Source: UBA1724 sp963621575 (lineage in GTDB: Bacteria > Verrucomicrobiota > Lentisphaeria > Oligosphaerales > Oligosphaeraceae). From it: 64,000 nucleotides of DNA. The position numbers and the translations under genes were made by a program. The stretch is taken from assembly GCA_963621575.1 (NCBI GenBank), contig CAVFEH010000001.1, positions 261,083 through 325,082 on the forward strand. Direction: 5' to 3'. Shown here piece by piece: positions 8,815-17,840 of this stretch (positions are counted from its first letter, which is position 1; every line of letters starts with the position of its first letter). The notes below the pieces were generated by a model. That model made no database searches. It saw only the letters and a program-made list of their open reading frames with translations, and was not told the origin of the DNA.

Positions 8815-9600
8815 ATGTCAGATTTTTTTAAATTGCAATTTCTGGCCCTGCTGCAGGGAATCACGGAATTTCTTCCGGTTTCCTCCAGCGCCCATTTGTC
8901 GTTGTTGAAGGACTGGATGGGGCTGGAGGTCCCGGGAAAGGGCCCGTTGCTGGAGATCTTGTTGCACGGCGGCACCTTGGTGGCGGTCTGTCTCTACTAC
9001 CGCAAGACGATCCTACAGACCGTGAAGGGTGTCTTCAAGGGCGACGTCGATGCCATGCACTACGCGTTGCTGGTCGTTTTGGCGTGCCTGCCGCCGGCGT
9101 TGCTGTATTTCTGCGCCCACGACTTCCTGGAGGGTGCTTTCCGGAATCCGCGGCTCATCGGATGTTGCCTGCTGGTCACGGGCGGACTTCTCTTTTCCAT
9201 CCGCGCGCTGAAGGTCCATCCTGGGGCGGATCCCACCTGGAAGCAAGCGCTGGGCATCGGAATCGCGCAGGCCTTCGCCATTCTTCCGGGCATCAGCCGC
9301 TCCGGCTCCACATACGTGGTGGCCCGATGGCTGAAAGTCCCCAGCCGGAACGCCTTCGATTTCTCCTTCCTCATCTCCATCCCCCTGGTCCTGGGCTCCA
9401 TTCTGCTGAAGCTCCGGGACTTCCACCAGTTGACGGGCGGAGAATGCTCCGTCTTCGGACTGGTCTGCGCCTTCTGCCTTTCCTCCATCGTGGGCCTGGC
9501 GTCCCTGAAACTCCTCTCCTTCCTGCGCTCCCTGGGGACTCTCTGGCTCTTCTCGCCCTACTGCATTGTCCTGGGCGTCCTGGCCCTCATCTTCGCATAG
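8815..9600 (+). CDS. uppP: Undecaprenyl-diphosphatase UppP (BacA)
   Basis: 261 residues. Integral membrane phosphatase that recycles undecaprenyl diphosphate for peptidoglycan and O-antigen synthesis and gives low-level bacitracin tolerance. Signature motifs are LQGITEFLPVSSSAHLSLL (residues 14-32) and LPGISRSGST, with alternating hydrophobic helices. The start ATG 8815 is preceded by a pyrimidine/T run and no Shine-Dalgarno sequence, like the symporter gene. An upstream in-frame start at 8731 is rejected as it adds a non-family extension. It is followed 4 bp later by coaC. Confidence 0.96.
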   Translation: MSDFFKLQFLALLQGITEFLPVSSSAHLSLLKDWMGLEVPGKGPLLEILLHGGTLVAVCLYYRKTILQTVKGVFKGDVDAMHYALLVVLACLPPALLYFCAHDFLEGAFRNPRLIGCCLLVTGGLLFSIRALKVHPGADPTWKQALGIGIAQAFAILPGISRSGSTYVVARWLKVPSRNAFDFSFLISIPLVLGSILLKLRDFHQLTGGECSVFGLVCAFCLSSIVGLASLKLLSFLRSLGTLWLFSPYCIVLGVLALIFA

Positions 9601-9604
9601 CGTC

Positions 9605-10173
9605 ATGGAAAGCATACAGAAAAACATCCTGGTGTTGGGCGTCACGGGATCCATCGCGGCATACAAGGCGGCGGAACTGTGCAGTCGCCTTCGTCAGAAT
9701 GGCCACGAAGTGCGGGTGATCATGACCGAGAGCGCCACCCATCTAGTTGCCCCCCAGACCTTCCTGACTCTCTCCAAGGCACCGGTCACCGTCAGCCTCT
9801 GNNNNNNNNNNGCCTCTGGGACTCCCCCGGCTGGCAGCCGCGGCACATCCAGCTAGCCCTGGAAACCCGGCTGCTGGTGGTGGCCCCCGCCACCGCAAAT
9901 ATCCTGGCGAAGATGGCCCGCGGCATCGCCGACGACTCCCTCTCCACCTTCTGCCTCTCCCACGAGGGACCCGTCCTGGTGGCCCCCGCCATGAATCCCC
10001 GCATGTGGCGCCATCCCGCCACCCAGGAGAATGTCCGCATCTTGAAAGGGCGCGGCGTATTCTTCGCGGGTCCCGCCTGCGGCCATGTCGCCTGCGGGGA
10101 CGAAGAGGGCCCCGGCAGGATGTGCTCCGTGGAGGAGATCCAGAATGCCATCCAGAAGATCTGGAACGCATAG
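9605..10173 (+). CDS. coaC: Phosphopantothenoylcysteine decarboxylase, stand-alone CoaC (interrupted by scaffold gap)
   Basis: Flavoprotein that decarboxylates 4'-phosphopantothenoylcysteine in coenzyme A synthesis. The N-terminal LVLGVTGSIAAYKAAELCSRL binds FMN. The conserved His occurs in RHIQLA, followed by VVAPATANILAKMA, the PAMNPRMW motif and ACGDEEGPGRM. The protein stops at about 189 residues, just after the decarboxylase domain; the CoaB synthetase domain fused to it in E. coli Dfp is absent. Ten Ns at 9802-9811 change the apparent reading frame, but that is an assembly placeholder of unknown true length, not evidence of a pseudogene. It starts 4 bp after uppP and ends 2 bp before the next gene. 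Confidence 0.9.
9802..9811. other. Scaffold gap (10 N)
   Basis: Ten unknown bases inside coaC. The upstream and downstream halves of coaC are in different frames across it, so the true gap length is not 10 modulo 3. Confidence 1.
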
Positions 10174-10175
10174 CC

Positions 10176-10775
10176 ATGGATTCCTCCGACTGCCTGAAGA
10201 TCCTTACCCCGGCCGCGCCTCCGACAGAGCCCCGCCCGGCACTCCTCCTGGACCGGGACGACACCCTGATCCCCGATGTGCCATACCTCCGGGACCCTTC
10301 AAAGGTGCGGCTCTTTCCCAACGCCCTGGAGGGCCTGCGGCTCCTGCGGAAATCCGGCTATCGGCTGATTCTCGTGAGCAACCAGTCCGGCGTGGGCCGG
10401 GGCCTTGTTGCCCCGGAGGAGCTCCGCGCGGTCCATGCACGGCTCGTAGAGCTCCTACGGGAGGGCGGCGTTTCCCTGGATGCCGCGTATTTCTGTCCCC
10501 ACCGTCCCGAGGACGCCTGCCATTGCCGCAAGCCCGGCATCGGAATGCTGGAGGAAGCCCGCCGGGACTTCGCACTATGGAACGAAGGCTCCGCCATGGC
10601 GGGGGATCGGGAGGCGGATCTCCTCATGGCCAAGAACGGGGGACTGGCCGCCATACAGATCCTTTCCAACGGGCGGACGCCCCTGCCGCTTGCCGACCAC
10701 CACGCAAACGATCTGCTCGCCGCCGCGCAGTGGCTCCTGTCGCGCCATCCGGGCGCAAACGGGATTTCCTTATGA
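10176..10775 (+). CDS. HAD-IIIA phosphatase, GmhB-like (heptose bisphosphate phosphatase)
   Basis: 199 residues. The HAD nucleophile motif LLLDRDDT has Asp26 and Asp28, motif II is LILVSNQSG (66-72), and motif III/IV is MAGDREADLLMAKN. The zinc loop CPHRPEDACHCRKP (C107, H109, C115, C117) is diagnostic of the GmhB/HisB-N group, pointing to D-glycero-D-manno-heptose-1,7-bisphosphate 7-phosphatase, an LPS core precursor enzyme. Histidinol phosphatase is the alternative. The start ATG 10176 lies 2 bp after coaC; there is no Shine-Dalgarno sequence. The TGA stop overlaps the mfd start (ATGA at 10772-10775), so translation is probably coupled. Confidence 0.82.
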   Translation: MDSSDCLKILTPAAPPTEPRPALLLDRDDTLIPDVPYLRDPSKVRLFPNALEGLRLLRKSGYRLILVSNQSGVGRGLVAPEELRAVHARLVELLREGGVSLDAAYFCPHRPEDACHCRKPGIGMLEEARRDFALWNEGSAMAGDREADLLMAKNGGLAAIQILSNGRTPLPLADHHANDLLAAAQWLLSRHPGANGISL

Positions 10776-13700
10776 GCACCGCCCCCCGTAAATCCGACTG
10801 GCAGGCGCGCTTCCGTGCCTGGGCCGGCGAGGACGGCGGCGTCTTCCCCGGCCAGATGTGCCTGGCCGACCGCTCCCTGGGGGGGGTGGCCCTGGCGCGG
10901 CTGCTTCAGACGCGCAAAGACGAGCCCTTCTTGGTCGCCGTCAGCGACTCCGCCACTCTGGAAGCGCTCTCCGCGGCGCTCTCCTGCTACCTGGAGCTTC
11001 TGGGGGACACCCGTCCCGTGGTGCCGGTGCCCGAAGTGAACCTGGGGCGCCGGCAGTGGGTCCCCGAGAACGAGGCCAGCCGCAGCGCGGCGCTGCAGGA
11101 GGCGCTCTCCGGACATCCGGCGGTCTTTCTGGCCACCGCCCGGACCCTCCTCTCCCCCACCCTGGCCCCAAAGGCCTTCCAACGGAAAAGCTTCGCGCTC
11201 TCTCTCCACGATAACATCTCCCCCGAGGCCCTCGTCCAGAAGCTGGTGGACCTGGACTACGACAACGAATTCCAGGTCTCCACGCCAGGCGAATTCGCCC
11301 GGCGCGGCGGAATCGTGGACGTCTTCTCACCCCTCTACGAAAACCCCGTCCGGCTGGAGTTCTGGGGAGAGGAGATCGACTCCATGCGCTTCTTCTCCAC
11401 CGCCACCCAGCGCTCCCTGGAGGAAATCAGGACCTTCCAGATTCCGCCCCGCGGTAGCGCCATGCTTGAGACTGCCCCCGAGGAGACCACCCGCGTCTGC
11501 CAGTACTTTCCGCCACAGGTCCCCGTCGCGCTCCTCTTTCCCGACGCCATCGAAGACCATCTGGAGGAGTTCGCCGAATCTTCCGAGGAGCTCTCCGACT
11601 GGCAGGAACTGGTCTCCACACGCACCGCACTCGCCCGCGTGGAACTGCCGCCCATCCTGGATGACGGCCGCCGCGCAAACCTGGGACGCGCCGAACTGGA
11701 TGTTTCCCCGTTGGGAGAAGAACTCTTCGCCCTGCCCGATGACGGCGGCGACGCCACCGGGGGGGATGCGAATGCCGGCGGTTCCCCGGACGGCGTGGCG
11801 GTATGGCACTGGCAGCAGCTCAAGAGCACCCTGCGTCAATGGAACCAGCAGGGCTACGAGCTGGTGGCCTGCTGCAACGGCGAGGGCGAGCTCTCGCGCC
11901 TGAAGGAGCTCCTGGAGCAGGATCCCGCCACCCGGGAGCTCCCGATTTTCATGGAGCACCGAGAGCTCCCAATGGGAATGCTCTTCCCCTCCCAAAAGCT
12001 GGCGCTGCTCAGCGACCAGGAGCTCTTCGGACGCGCACCCGTCAGCCGACGGCACCGCCATGTGGAATACAACCGGGAATTCGCCGGCCCCAGGGAATTC
12101 CTGGACCTGGAGGAAGGCGCCCTGGCGGTGCATCTGAACCACGGTATCTGCCGCTTCCATGGCATCCACGTCATGGAGAGCGACGGCGAAAAGATCGAGG
12201 CCGTGGAGTTGGAATTCGCCGAGGACGCGCGCCTCTATGTGCCGCTGGACCAGGCCTTTCTGGTGAGCCGGTATGTGGGCGGCTCCAAGAACGAGCCCTC
12301 CCTCTCCAAACTGGGCGCCTCCCTCTGGAGCCGCAAAAAGAAGGAGGCCGAGAACGCCGCCTGGGATCTGGCGGCGGAGCTTTTGCGCATGGAGGCCCTG
12401 CGCGCCTCCTCCGAGGGCAGCCAGTTCCACGCCATCCCCGACTGGGAACGCTCCTTCGCCGCCTCCTTCCCCTACGACCTCACCCCTGATCAGCAAGAGG
12501 CCATCCAGGCTTGCTACCACGACATGGAGAGCCACAGGCCCATGGACCGGCTCCTCTGCGGCGATGTCGGCTATGGCAAGACCGAAGTGGCCCTCCGCGT
12601 GGCCTTCCGCGCCGTCATGAACGGCAAGCAAGTGGCCATCCTGGTGCCCACCACAATCCTTGCACAGCAGCACTTCCAGACCTTCCAGGCGCGCTTCCGG
12701 GAATTCCCCGTCCGCGTCGAAATGCTCAGCCGCTTCCGCCCTCCCTCCGAGCAGAGGAAGGTCCTTCGGGACCTGGAGGAGGGCGCCGTGGACATCGTCA
12801 TCGGCACACACCGGCTCATCTCCAAGGACGTGAAGATTCCACGGCTGGGGCTGCTGGTCATTGACGAGGAGCAGCGTTTCGGCGTAAAGCACAAGCAGAA
12901 GCTCAAGGCCCTGCGCGCTTCCCTGGACATCCTCACCATGACCGCGACGCCCATCCCCAGAACCCTCTATATGAGCATCTCGGGATTGCGGAACCTCTCC
13001 ACAATCATGACCGCCCCCACCAACCGCCTGCCCGTGCGCACGGTGGTGGCCGCCGTTGACAAGGATCTGGTGCGGGAGGCCATCCTGCGGGAGCTCCAGC
13101 GGAAGGGCCAGGTGTATTTCCTCTACAACCGCGTGCAGACCATCATGCGCGTCCTGGCCGCTCTCCAGGAACTTGTTCCCCAGGCGCGCTTCGGCGTGGC
13201 GCACGGCCGAATGGAGCCAGAGGAGCTGGAGGAGGTCATGGTCCGTTTTGTCAAAGGCGAGATCGATGTGCTGGTCTCCACCACCATCATCGAAAGCGGC
13301 ATCGACATCCCCAACGCGAACACCATCATCGTGGACCGCGCGGACCAACTGGGACTCTCCGAACTCTACCAACTGCGCGGACGCGTGGGACGCGATTTCC
13401 GGCAGGCGTATGCATACATGCTTCTGCCACCCTTGGGACAACTCCCCGCAAACGCCCGGGAGCGCATGGCCGCCATCCGGCGCTTCACCCACCTTGGCGC
13501 TGGATTCCGCTTGGCCATGAAGGACCTGGAGATCCGCGGCGCCGGAAATCTCCTGGGACAGGAGCAATCCGGACACATCGCGGCCGTGGGGTTCGATCTC
13601 TATTGCCAGCTTCTCAAGGACTGCGTGGCGCGGATCCAGCAGCAGCCCACCCTCCTGAAGGCGCCCTTGGAGATGGAATTGGACATGGTCACGCCCTCCC

Positions 13701-14074
13701 TGGAGCCCGTCCCCGGAAGGGTCCAGGCCACGATTCCCCGGGAGTACGTGGCCGACGAGAACACCCGCCTGGAACTCTACCGTCGTCTCCAAATGCTGGA
13801 ACATCCGGAGGACGCCGACGCCATGGGCAAAGAGCTGGCCGACCGCTTTGGCCCCCTGCCCATTCCCGTGAAGAACCTCCTCGCCCAGCATCGTGTCGAG
13901 ATCCTGGCGCGCGAGAAGAACCTCGTCCGCCTCTCGGTCAAGAAGGGGCGTTTCGTGGCGGAGACTCCCAGGGGGCTCTACCGCATCCACGGACAAATTC
14001 CGCTGCTGCTCTCCCATGCTCCCGACAAGCAGCTGGCGGAGATCGAAGAACTTCTGCGCGCCATGCCCAGGTAG
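10772..14074 (+). CDS. mfd: Transcription-repair coupling factor Mfd
   Basis: 1100 residues, normal for Mfd. Displaces RNA polymerase stalled at DNA lesions and recruits UvrA. The UvrB-like N-domain includes FQVSTPGEFARRGGIVDVFS. The RNAP-interacting domain includes LNHGICRFHGI. The helicase begins with LLCGDVGYGKTEVAL (Walker A), followed by the IDEEQRFGVKHK box (DEEQ), TATPIPRTLYMS, TTIIESGIDIPNANT and QLRGRVGR. The TRG-like block GAGNLLGQEQSGHI and a C-terminal TRCF domain follow. The start overlaps the previous stop. One cautious note: the N-terminal UvrB homology region is slightly shorter than in E. coli. Confidence 0.97.
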   Translation: MSTAPRKSDWQARFRAWAGEDGGVFPGQMCLADRSLGGVALARLLQTRKDEPFLVAVSDSATLEALSAALSCYLELLGDTRPVVPVPEVNLGRRQWVPENEASRSAALQEALSGHPAVFLATARTLLSPTLAPKAFQRKSFALSLHDNISPEALVQKLVDLDYDNEFQVSTPGEFARRGGIVDVFSPLYENPVRLEFWGEEIDSMRFFSTATQRSLEEIRTFQIPPRGSAMLETAPEETTRVCQYFPPQVPVALLFPDAIEDHLEEFAESSEELSDWQELVSTRTALARVELPPILDDGRRANLGRAELDVSPLGEELFALPDDGGDATGGDANAGGSPDGVAVWHWQQLKSTLRQWNQQGYELVACCNGEGELSRLKELLEQDPATRELPIFMEHRELPMGMLFPSQKLALLSDQELFGRAPVSRRHRHVEYNREFAGPREFLDLEEGALAVHLNHGICRFHGIHVMESDGEKIEAVELEFAEDARLYVPLDQAFLVSRYVGGSKNEPSLSKLGASLWSRKKKEAENAAWDLAAELLRMEALRASSEGSQFHAIPDWERSFAASFPYDLTPDQQEAIQACYHDMESHRPMDRLLCGDVGYGKTEVALRVAFRAVMNGKQVAILVPTTILAQQHFQTFQARFREFPVRVEMLSRFRPPSEQRKVLRDLEEGAVDIVIGTHRLISKDVKIPRLGLLVIDEEQRFGVKHKQKLKALRASLDILTMTATPIPRTLYMSISGLRNLSTIMTAPTNRLPVRTVVAAVDKDLVREAILRELQRKGQVYFLYNRVQTIMRVLAALQELVPQARFGVAHGRMEPEELEEVMVRFVKGEIDVLVSTTIIESGIDIPNANTIIVDRADQLGLSELYQLRGRVGRDFRQAYAYMLLPPLGQLPANARERMAAIRRFTHLGAGFRLAMKDLEIRGAGNLLGQEQSGHIAAVGFDLYCQLLKDCVARIQQQPTLLKAPLEMELDMVTPSLEPVPGRVQATIPREYVADENTRLELYRRLQMLEHPEDADAMGKELADRFGPLPIPVKNLLAQHRVEILAREKNLVRLSVKKGRFVAETPRGLYRIHGQIPLLLSHAPDKQLAEIEELLRAMPR

Positions 14075-14106
14075 GCGCTCCGGCGCACTCCCAGCCAACC
14101 ATTGCC

Positions 14107-14730
14107 ATGAAGGAATTTTTGGAATCGGATCTCCCCGCGCTCTCCGCCGCATTGCAATGCCTCCGGGAGGGCGGCGTCCTCATGCTGCCCACAGAGACCG
14201 TCTATGGGCTTGTCACCCGTTGGGACAACCCGGAGGGCCGGGAGCGCATCTACGCCATGAAGCACCGCCCCGCCTCGAAGCTCCTCCAGATGATGACAGC
14301 GGATCTCTCCGCAGCCTACCAAGTCGGAATCCTCCCTTCGCACGCACTGGAACGACTGGCCACGCACTTCTGGCCAGGGCCCCTCACCGTGGTCGCAAAG
14401 GCAACCCTGCCCCCCGAAGACTCCCCCCTCCCCAAACAGGACTCCATCGGACTGCGCATCCCAAACCACCCCTTCCTACTGGAACTCATGCGGCAGGCAA
14501 ACTGCGCCCTGGCCGCCACCAGCGCAAACCGCTCCGGGACCCCTGCGGCCGTGAACTACCAGGACGCCCTGGCCGGATTGGCGCAAATGCCTGACCTGGC
14601 CGTGGACGCCGGAGTCATCACCGTCACCGACGGCGCCGCCTCAACCGTGGTCTCACTCCTGGAAAACGAACCGGTTATCCTCCGGCAGGGTACGGTCTCC
14701 CTTCAGGAAATCCGGGAAGCGATATGTTAA
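14107..14730 (+). CDS. tsaC: Threonylcarbamoyl-AMP synthase (TsaC/Sua5/YrdC)
   Basis: 207 residues, the short TsaC form. Makes L-threonylcarbamoyladenylate from Thr, bicarbonate and ATP for the universal t6A37 tRNA modification. Motifs are GGVLMLPTETVYGL near the N-terminus, the KHRPASK lysine/arginine patch, FWPGPLTVV, DSIGLRIPNHPF and AATSANRSG. The partner TsaD is encoded at 20964-22034; TsaB and TsaE are not in the window. The start at ATG 14107 follows mfd by 32 bp with no Shine-Dalgarno sequence. Confidence 0.94.
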   Translation: MKEFLESDLPALSAALQCLREGGVLMLPTETVYGLVTRWDNPEGRERIYAMKHRPASKLLQMMTADLSAAYQVGILPSHALERLATHFWPGPLTVVAKATLPPEDSPLPKQDSIGLRIPNHPFLLELMRQANCALAATSANRSGTPAAVNYQDALAGLAQMPDLAVDAGVITVTDGAASTVVSLLENEPVILRQGTVSLQEIREAIC

Positions 14731-14778
14731 TGGCATTTTCCGAATTCTTACACAAAAACCATATCTTCTCCTGTTTTT

Positions 14779-16503
14779 ATGCCTCTTTCCAATCGATTCC
14801 AGATTCTTCCCGCCCGTGCTGTCACCCTGAAGGGCGAGCTTGGCAAGATGTCCGCGTTGTGCCGTGAAAACTTCGTCAAGCGCGCCAACTGGAAGGGTCT
14901 TGTGGATGTCTTCCGCAACCGCCAGGAGACCAATTCCTGGCGCAGCGAATTCTGGGGCAAGCTGATTCGCGGCGCCATCCTCATGGCATACGCCACCGGC
15001 GACCAGGAATTGACGCAGCTCATCAAGGATAGTGTCTACGACATCATCTCCACCCAGGATGCCGATGGCTGCATCAGCACCGTGGCCCCGGAGAACCAGC
15101 CCGGCCTCTGGGACATGTGGGGGCGCAAATATGTCCTCATGGGCCTGACCCGTTATTGCCAGTACATCGACAAGGATCCCAAGGTGATTGATGCCTGCCG
15201 CGGGATGCTGGACCACATCATGACCCAGATGGGGCCCGGCATCCGTCCCGCCACAGAAGTGGGCTGGCACTGCGGCCTTGCCACTTGCTCCATGCTGGGC
15301 GCCGTGGTCCGGGTCTACCGTCTCACCGGTGACCAGAAGTATCTGGACTTTGCAAAGTATCTGGCGAAGACTGGCTGCCACAAGGGCGACGACATCTTCC
15401 AAGCCGTGCTGAATGGCCGGACGCCCGCCAAGCTTGGCACCGGCAAGGCTTACGAGATGACCAGCTGTTTCCAGGGGTTGGGCGAACTCTGCCTGGAGAC
15501 CGATGACTTTCCACAGGCGATGGAGATCCTTCAGCGCTACTACGCCGGCGTCCGTGACCGCGAAATCCTGTGCACCGGCGTCGGCGGCGGCAAAGACACC
15601 TGGGGCGAGTTCTGGAACGACATGGCCCTCAAGCAGAACATCAAGGACCCCAAGGCCACCGGCGCCATGGGCGAGACCTGCATCACCGTCACTTGGATCC
15701 ACTACCTGGAGCGAATGCTCCAGCTCACCGGCGACGCCAAGGTCGCCGACCAGTTCGAGCTCTCCTTCTACAACGCCATGCTGGGCGCAATGACCCTGGA
15801 CGGCTACAACTGCACCCACCGGAACCCCACTCCCCTCGCCGGCGGCGCCTACAAGATCCCCGCCCCCGACCAGATGGTCCTCGGCTTCAACCACCCGTTC
15901 TTCGGAATGGACTGCTGCAGAGTCCAGGCCCCCGAGGGACTCGCCCTGGCGTCCATCCTGGCCGTCATGGCCACCAAAGACGCCAATGCGCCCGTCTTCA
16001 ACCTCTATGAGGACATGGAGGTCAACTGCCAGGGCGTCAAGTACCAGGTCGCCGGCGGATGGCCCTTCTCCCTGAAGGATGTCACCATCACGCTGAGGAT
16101 GGACGCTCCCAAGTCCTTCCCCATTCTCTTCCGCGTTCCCGAACGGGAGCCGGGAAAGGCCTTCCTGAAAGTCGGCGGAAAGACCTACGACGCCGTCCCC
16201 GGAACTTATCTCACCGTGGCGCGTGAGTGGAAGGACGGCGATGTGGTCACCCTCCACTTTGACACCACCCTGCGCAAGCGCATGCTGCCCACCACCCCGA
16301 ATTCCTTCTGCTATATGATGGGTCCCGTGGTCTTGGCCGAGGACACCCGCCTGAACAGCTACCACGGCGAGACCACCAGCTACCATCTGGCATTCCCCAT
16401 GCCCGGAAAAACCGACAGATACCTCTGCGACTACGCAGGCGCCGGCAACGAATTCCTGGAGGTCCATCGCTTCCAGGTTGTCTTTGAAGAAGACCAATTC
16501 TAG
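14779..16503 (+). CDS. GH127-family glycosidase (DUF1680), beta-L-arabinofuranosidase type
   Basis: 574 residues with an (alpha/alpha)6-barrel followed by a C-terminal beta region. The cysteine/glutamate zinc site of GH127 is visible: GETC (Glu299, Cys301) and MDCCRV (Cys379, Cys380), matching the E-x-C and C-C pairs of HypBA1-type enzymes. The N-terminus RANWKGLVDVFRNR aligns with the family. No signal peptide is seen, so it acts on imported oligosaccharides in the cytoplasm, probably removing terminal beta-L-arabinofuranose or a related sugar. The MFS transporter follows after a terminator. The ATG at 14779 lies after a T-run without a Shine-Dalgarno sequence. Substrate is inferred; many DUF1680 proteins remain untested. 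Confidence 0.85.
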   Translation: MPLSNRFQILPARAVTLKGELGKMSALCRENFVKRANWKGLVDVFRNRQETNSWRSEFWGKLIRGAILMAYATGDQELTQLIKDSVYDIISTQDADGCISTVAPENQPGLWDMWGRKYVLMGLTRYCQYIDKDPKVIDACRGMLDHIMTQMGPGIRPATEVGWHCGLATCSMLGAVVRVYRLTGDQKYLDFAKYLAKTGCHKGDDIFQAVLNGRTPAKLGTGKAYEMTSCFQGLGELCLETDDFPQAMEILQRYYAGVRDREILCTGVGGGKDTWGEFWNDMALKQNIKDPKATGAMGETCITVTWIHYLERMLQLTGDAKVADQFELSFYNAMLGAMTLDGYNCTHRNPTPLAGGAYKIPAPDQMVLGFNHPFFGMDCCRVQAPEGLALASILAVMATKDANAPVFNLYEDMEVNCQGVKYQVAGGWPFSLKDVTITLRMDAPKSFPILFRVPEREPGKAFLKVGGKTYDAVPGTYLTVAREWKDGDVVTLHFDTTLRKRMLPTTPNSFCYMMGPVVLAEDTRLNSYHGETTSYHLAFPMPGKTDRYLCDYAGAGNEFLEVHRFQVVFEEDQF

Positions 16504-16524
16504 CTTCTCCATCGAGAAATCCAC

Positions 16525-16578
16525 ACAGACGGCGGACGAGGGAACAACACTCCCTCGCCCGCCGTCTGTCTTGCCTTT
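16525..16578 (+). terminator. Terminator hairpin after GH127 gene
   Basis: 19-nt arms (16525-16543 and 16551-16569) pair with a single A-C mismatch and a 7-nt loop, followed by CTTGCCTTTC. Strong hairpin, weak U-tract, so termination may be partial before the MFS gene. Confidence 0.6.
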
Positions 16579-16595
16579 CATCAGTTTCCCGTTTC

Positions 16596-17810
16596 ATGAG
16601 CCTCCGCGACGACTACCAAGCGACCCTCCGCACCTGCTGGCTTTCCAGCATTCTGCAGCCTTTGGCGGTGGTATACCACCCATTGCTCTTCCTGAGATTC
16701 CAGGCGGAGATGGGATTGGGTTTGCGGCAGTTGAGCTTCCTGGTGGCATTGAACTTCACCACCCAGATGGCAGCCGACCTGTCGGCCACACGCCATGCGG
16801 ACAGAATTGGCATTCGTCGATGCCTGGTGGCCTCCCAGACCCTGGAGGGCGTGGGACTCCTTGCCACCGCGCTCTTTCCCTGCATCATGCCACCTTTCCT
16901 GGGGCTTTGCTTGGCGACTCTGCTCTTCAGCTTCGGCAGTGGCCTGACAGAGGTGCTCACCAGCCCCACCGTGGAGGCCTGTCCCACCAGGAACAAAGTC
17001 AAGAACATGGCGCTGCTGCACAGCATGTACAGCCTGGGCTCCATCGGCGTCATCGTGCTCTCCACCCTCTTCTTCACAACCGCGGGGCTCCGGCATTGGC
17101 GGCTCCTGACTCTCCTCTGGGGCATTGCGCCTCTCTACAACGCCTGGCGCTTCAGCGTGGTGCCCATTCCCCGGTTGCTGGCGAAAGAAAACGAAAAGGG
17201 CCTCTCCATCGGAGCCCTGGCCAAGATGCCCCTCTTTTGGATCATCATGGCCCTCATGGCTTCCTCCGGTGCCATCGAACTGGCGCTCTCCCAGTGGAGC
17301 AGCGCCCTGGCCGAAGCGTCCCTGAAGGTCACAAAGACCCTGGGAGATTTGGCAGGCCCCTGCGCCTTCGCCGCGCTCATGCTCCTGGGACGACTCCTCC
17401 TGGCGCACTTCGCCCCCGAACGGGACAGGCTCTGGAAGGCAATGTTCGGAAGCGCACTTCTGGCGCTGGCCGGATTCCTCCTCATCCTCCTGGCGCCCCA
17501 CCCCGCACTGGCGCTGGCCGGAGTCGCGGTCTCCGGACTGGCCGTCGCCATCCTCTGGCCCGCCACACTCTCCCTGGCCGCCAAGACAATCCCCAAGGGC
17601 GGAACGCCGCTCTTCGGCCTCTGTGCCCTCGGTGGAGATGTGGGCTCGACCTCCGGACCCGCGATCGTCGGATGCCTCGCCGCCGCCTGCGGCAACAACC
17701 TCCGCGCCGGCATGGCCGCCGGAATCGCCTACGCCGCCATCCTCATCACCGCACTCCTGCTCCTGCGGAAACTCAGTGCAGGACCTTCGCAAAGAACGGC
17801 AACCCATTAA
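16596..17810 (+). CDS. Major facilitator superfamily transporter (sugar/FucP-like)
   Basis: 404 residues with about twelve hydrophobic helices in two halves. The first half contains DLSATRHADRIGIRRCLVASQ, which fits the MFS A-motif position, and LLHSMYSLGSIGVIVLST (helix 5). The charged central loop LLAKENEKGLSIGALAK separates the halves. The overall style resembles FucP/NarK-type sugar or nucleoside permeases. Next to the GH127 glycosidase, a role in taking up released pentoses or oligosaccharides is plausible but not shown. It starts at ATG 16596 with no Shine-Dalgarno sequence and is 30 bp upstream of the DUF554 gene. Confidence 0.82.
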   Translation: MSLRDDYQATLRTCWLSSILQPLAVVYHPLLFLRFQAEMGLGLRQLSFLVALNFTTQMAADLSATRHADRIGIRRCLVASQTLEGVGLLATALFPCIMPPFLGLCLATLLFSFGSGLTEVLTSPTVEACPTRNKVKNMALLHSMYSLGSIGVIVLSTLFFTTAGLRHWRLLTLLWGIAPLYNAWRFSVVPIPRLLAKENEKGLSIGALAKMPLFWIIMALMASSGAIELALSQWSSALAEASLKVTKTLGDLAGPCAFAALMLLGRLLLAHFAPERDRLWKAMFGSALLALAGFLLILLAPHPALALAGVAVSGLAVAILWPATLSLAAKTIPKGGTPLFGLCALGGDVGSTSGPAIVGCLAAACGNNLRAGMAAGIAYAAILITALLLLRKLSAGPSQRTATH

Positions 17811-17840
17811 GATTCCATTGATTGCAAGTAGTCTCTTTCC

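Noticed and set aside
9605..10173. Frameshifted coaC pseudogene
   Set aside because: The frame change coincides with ten Ns, a scaffold placeholder, so it cannot be read as a mutation.
11327..14152. 941-residue open frame antisense to mfd
   Set aside because: High GC opens the complementary frame; its composition is not protein-like and mfd on the plus strand has full motifs.
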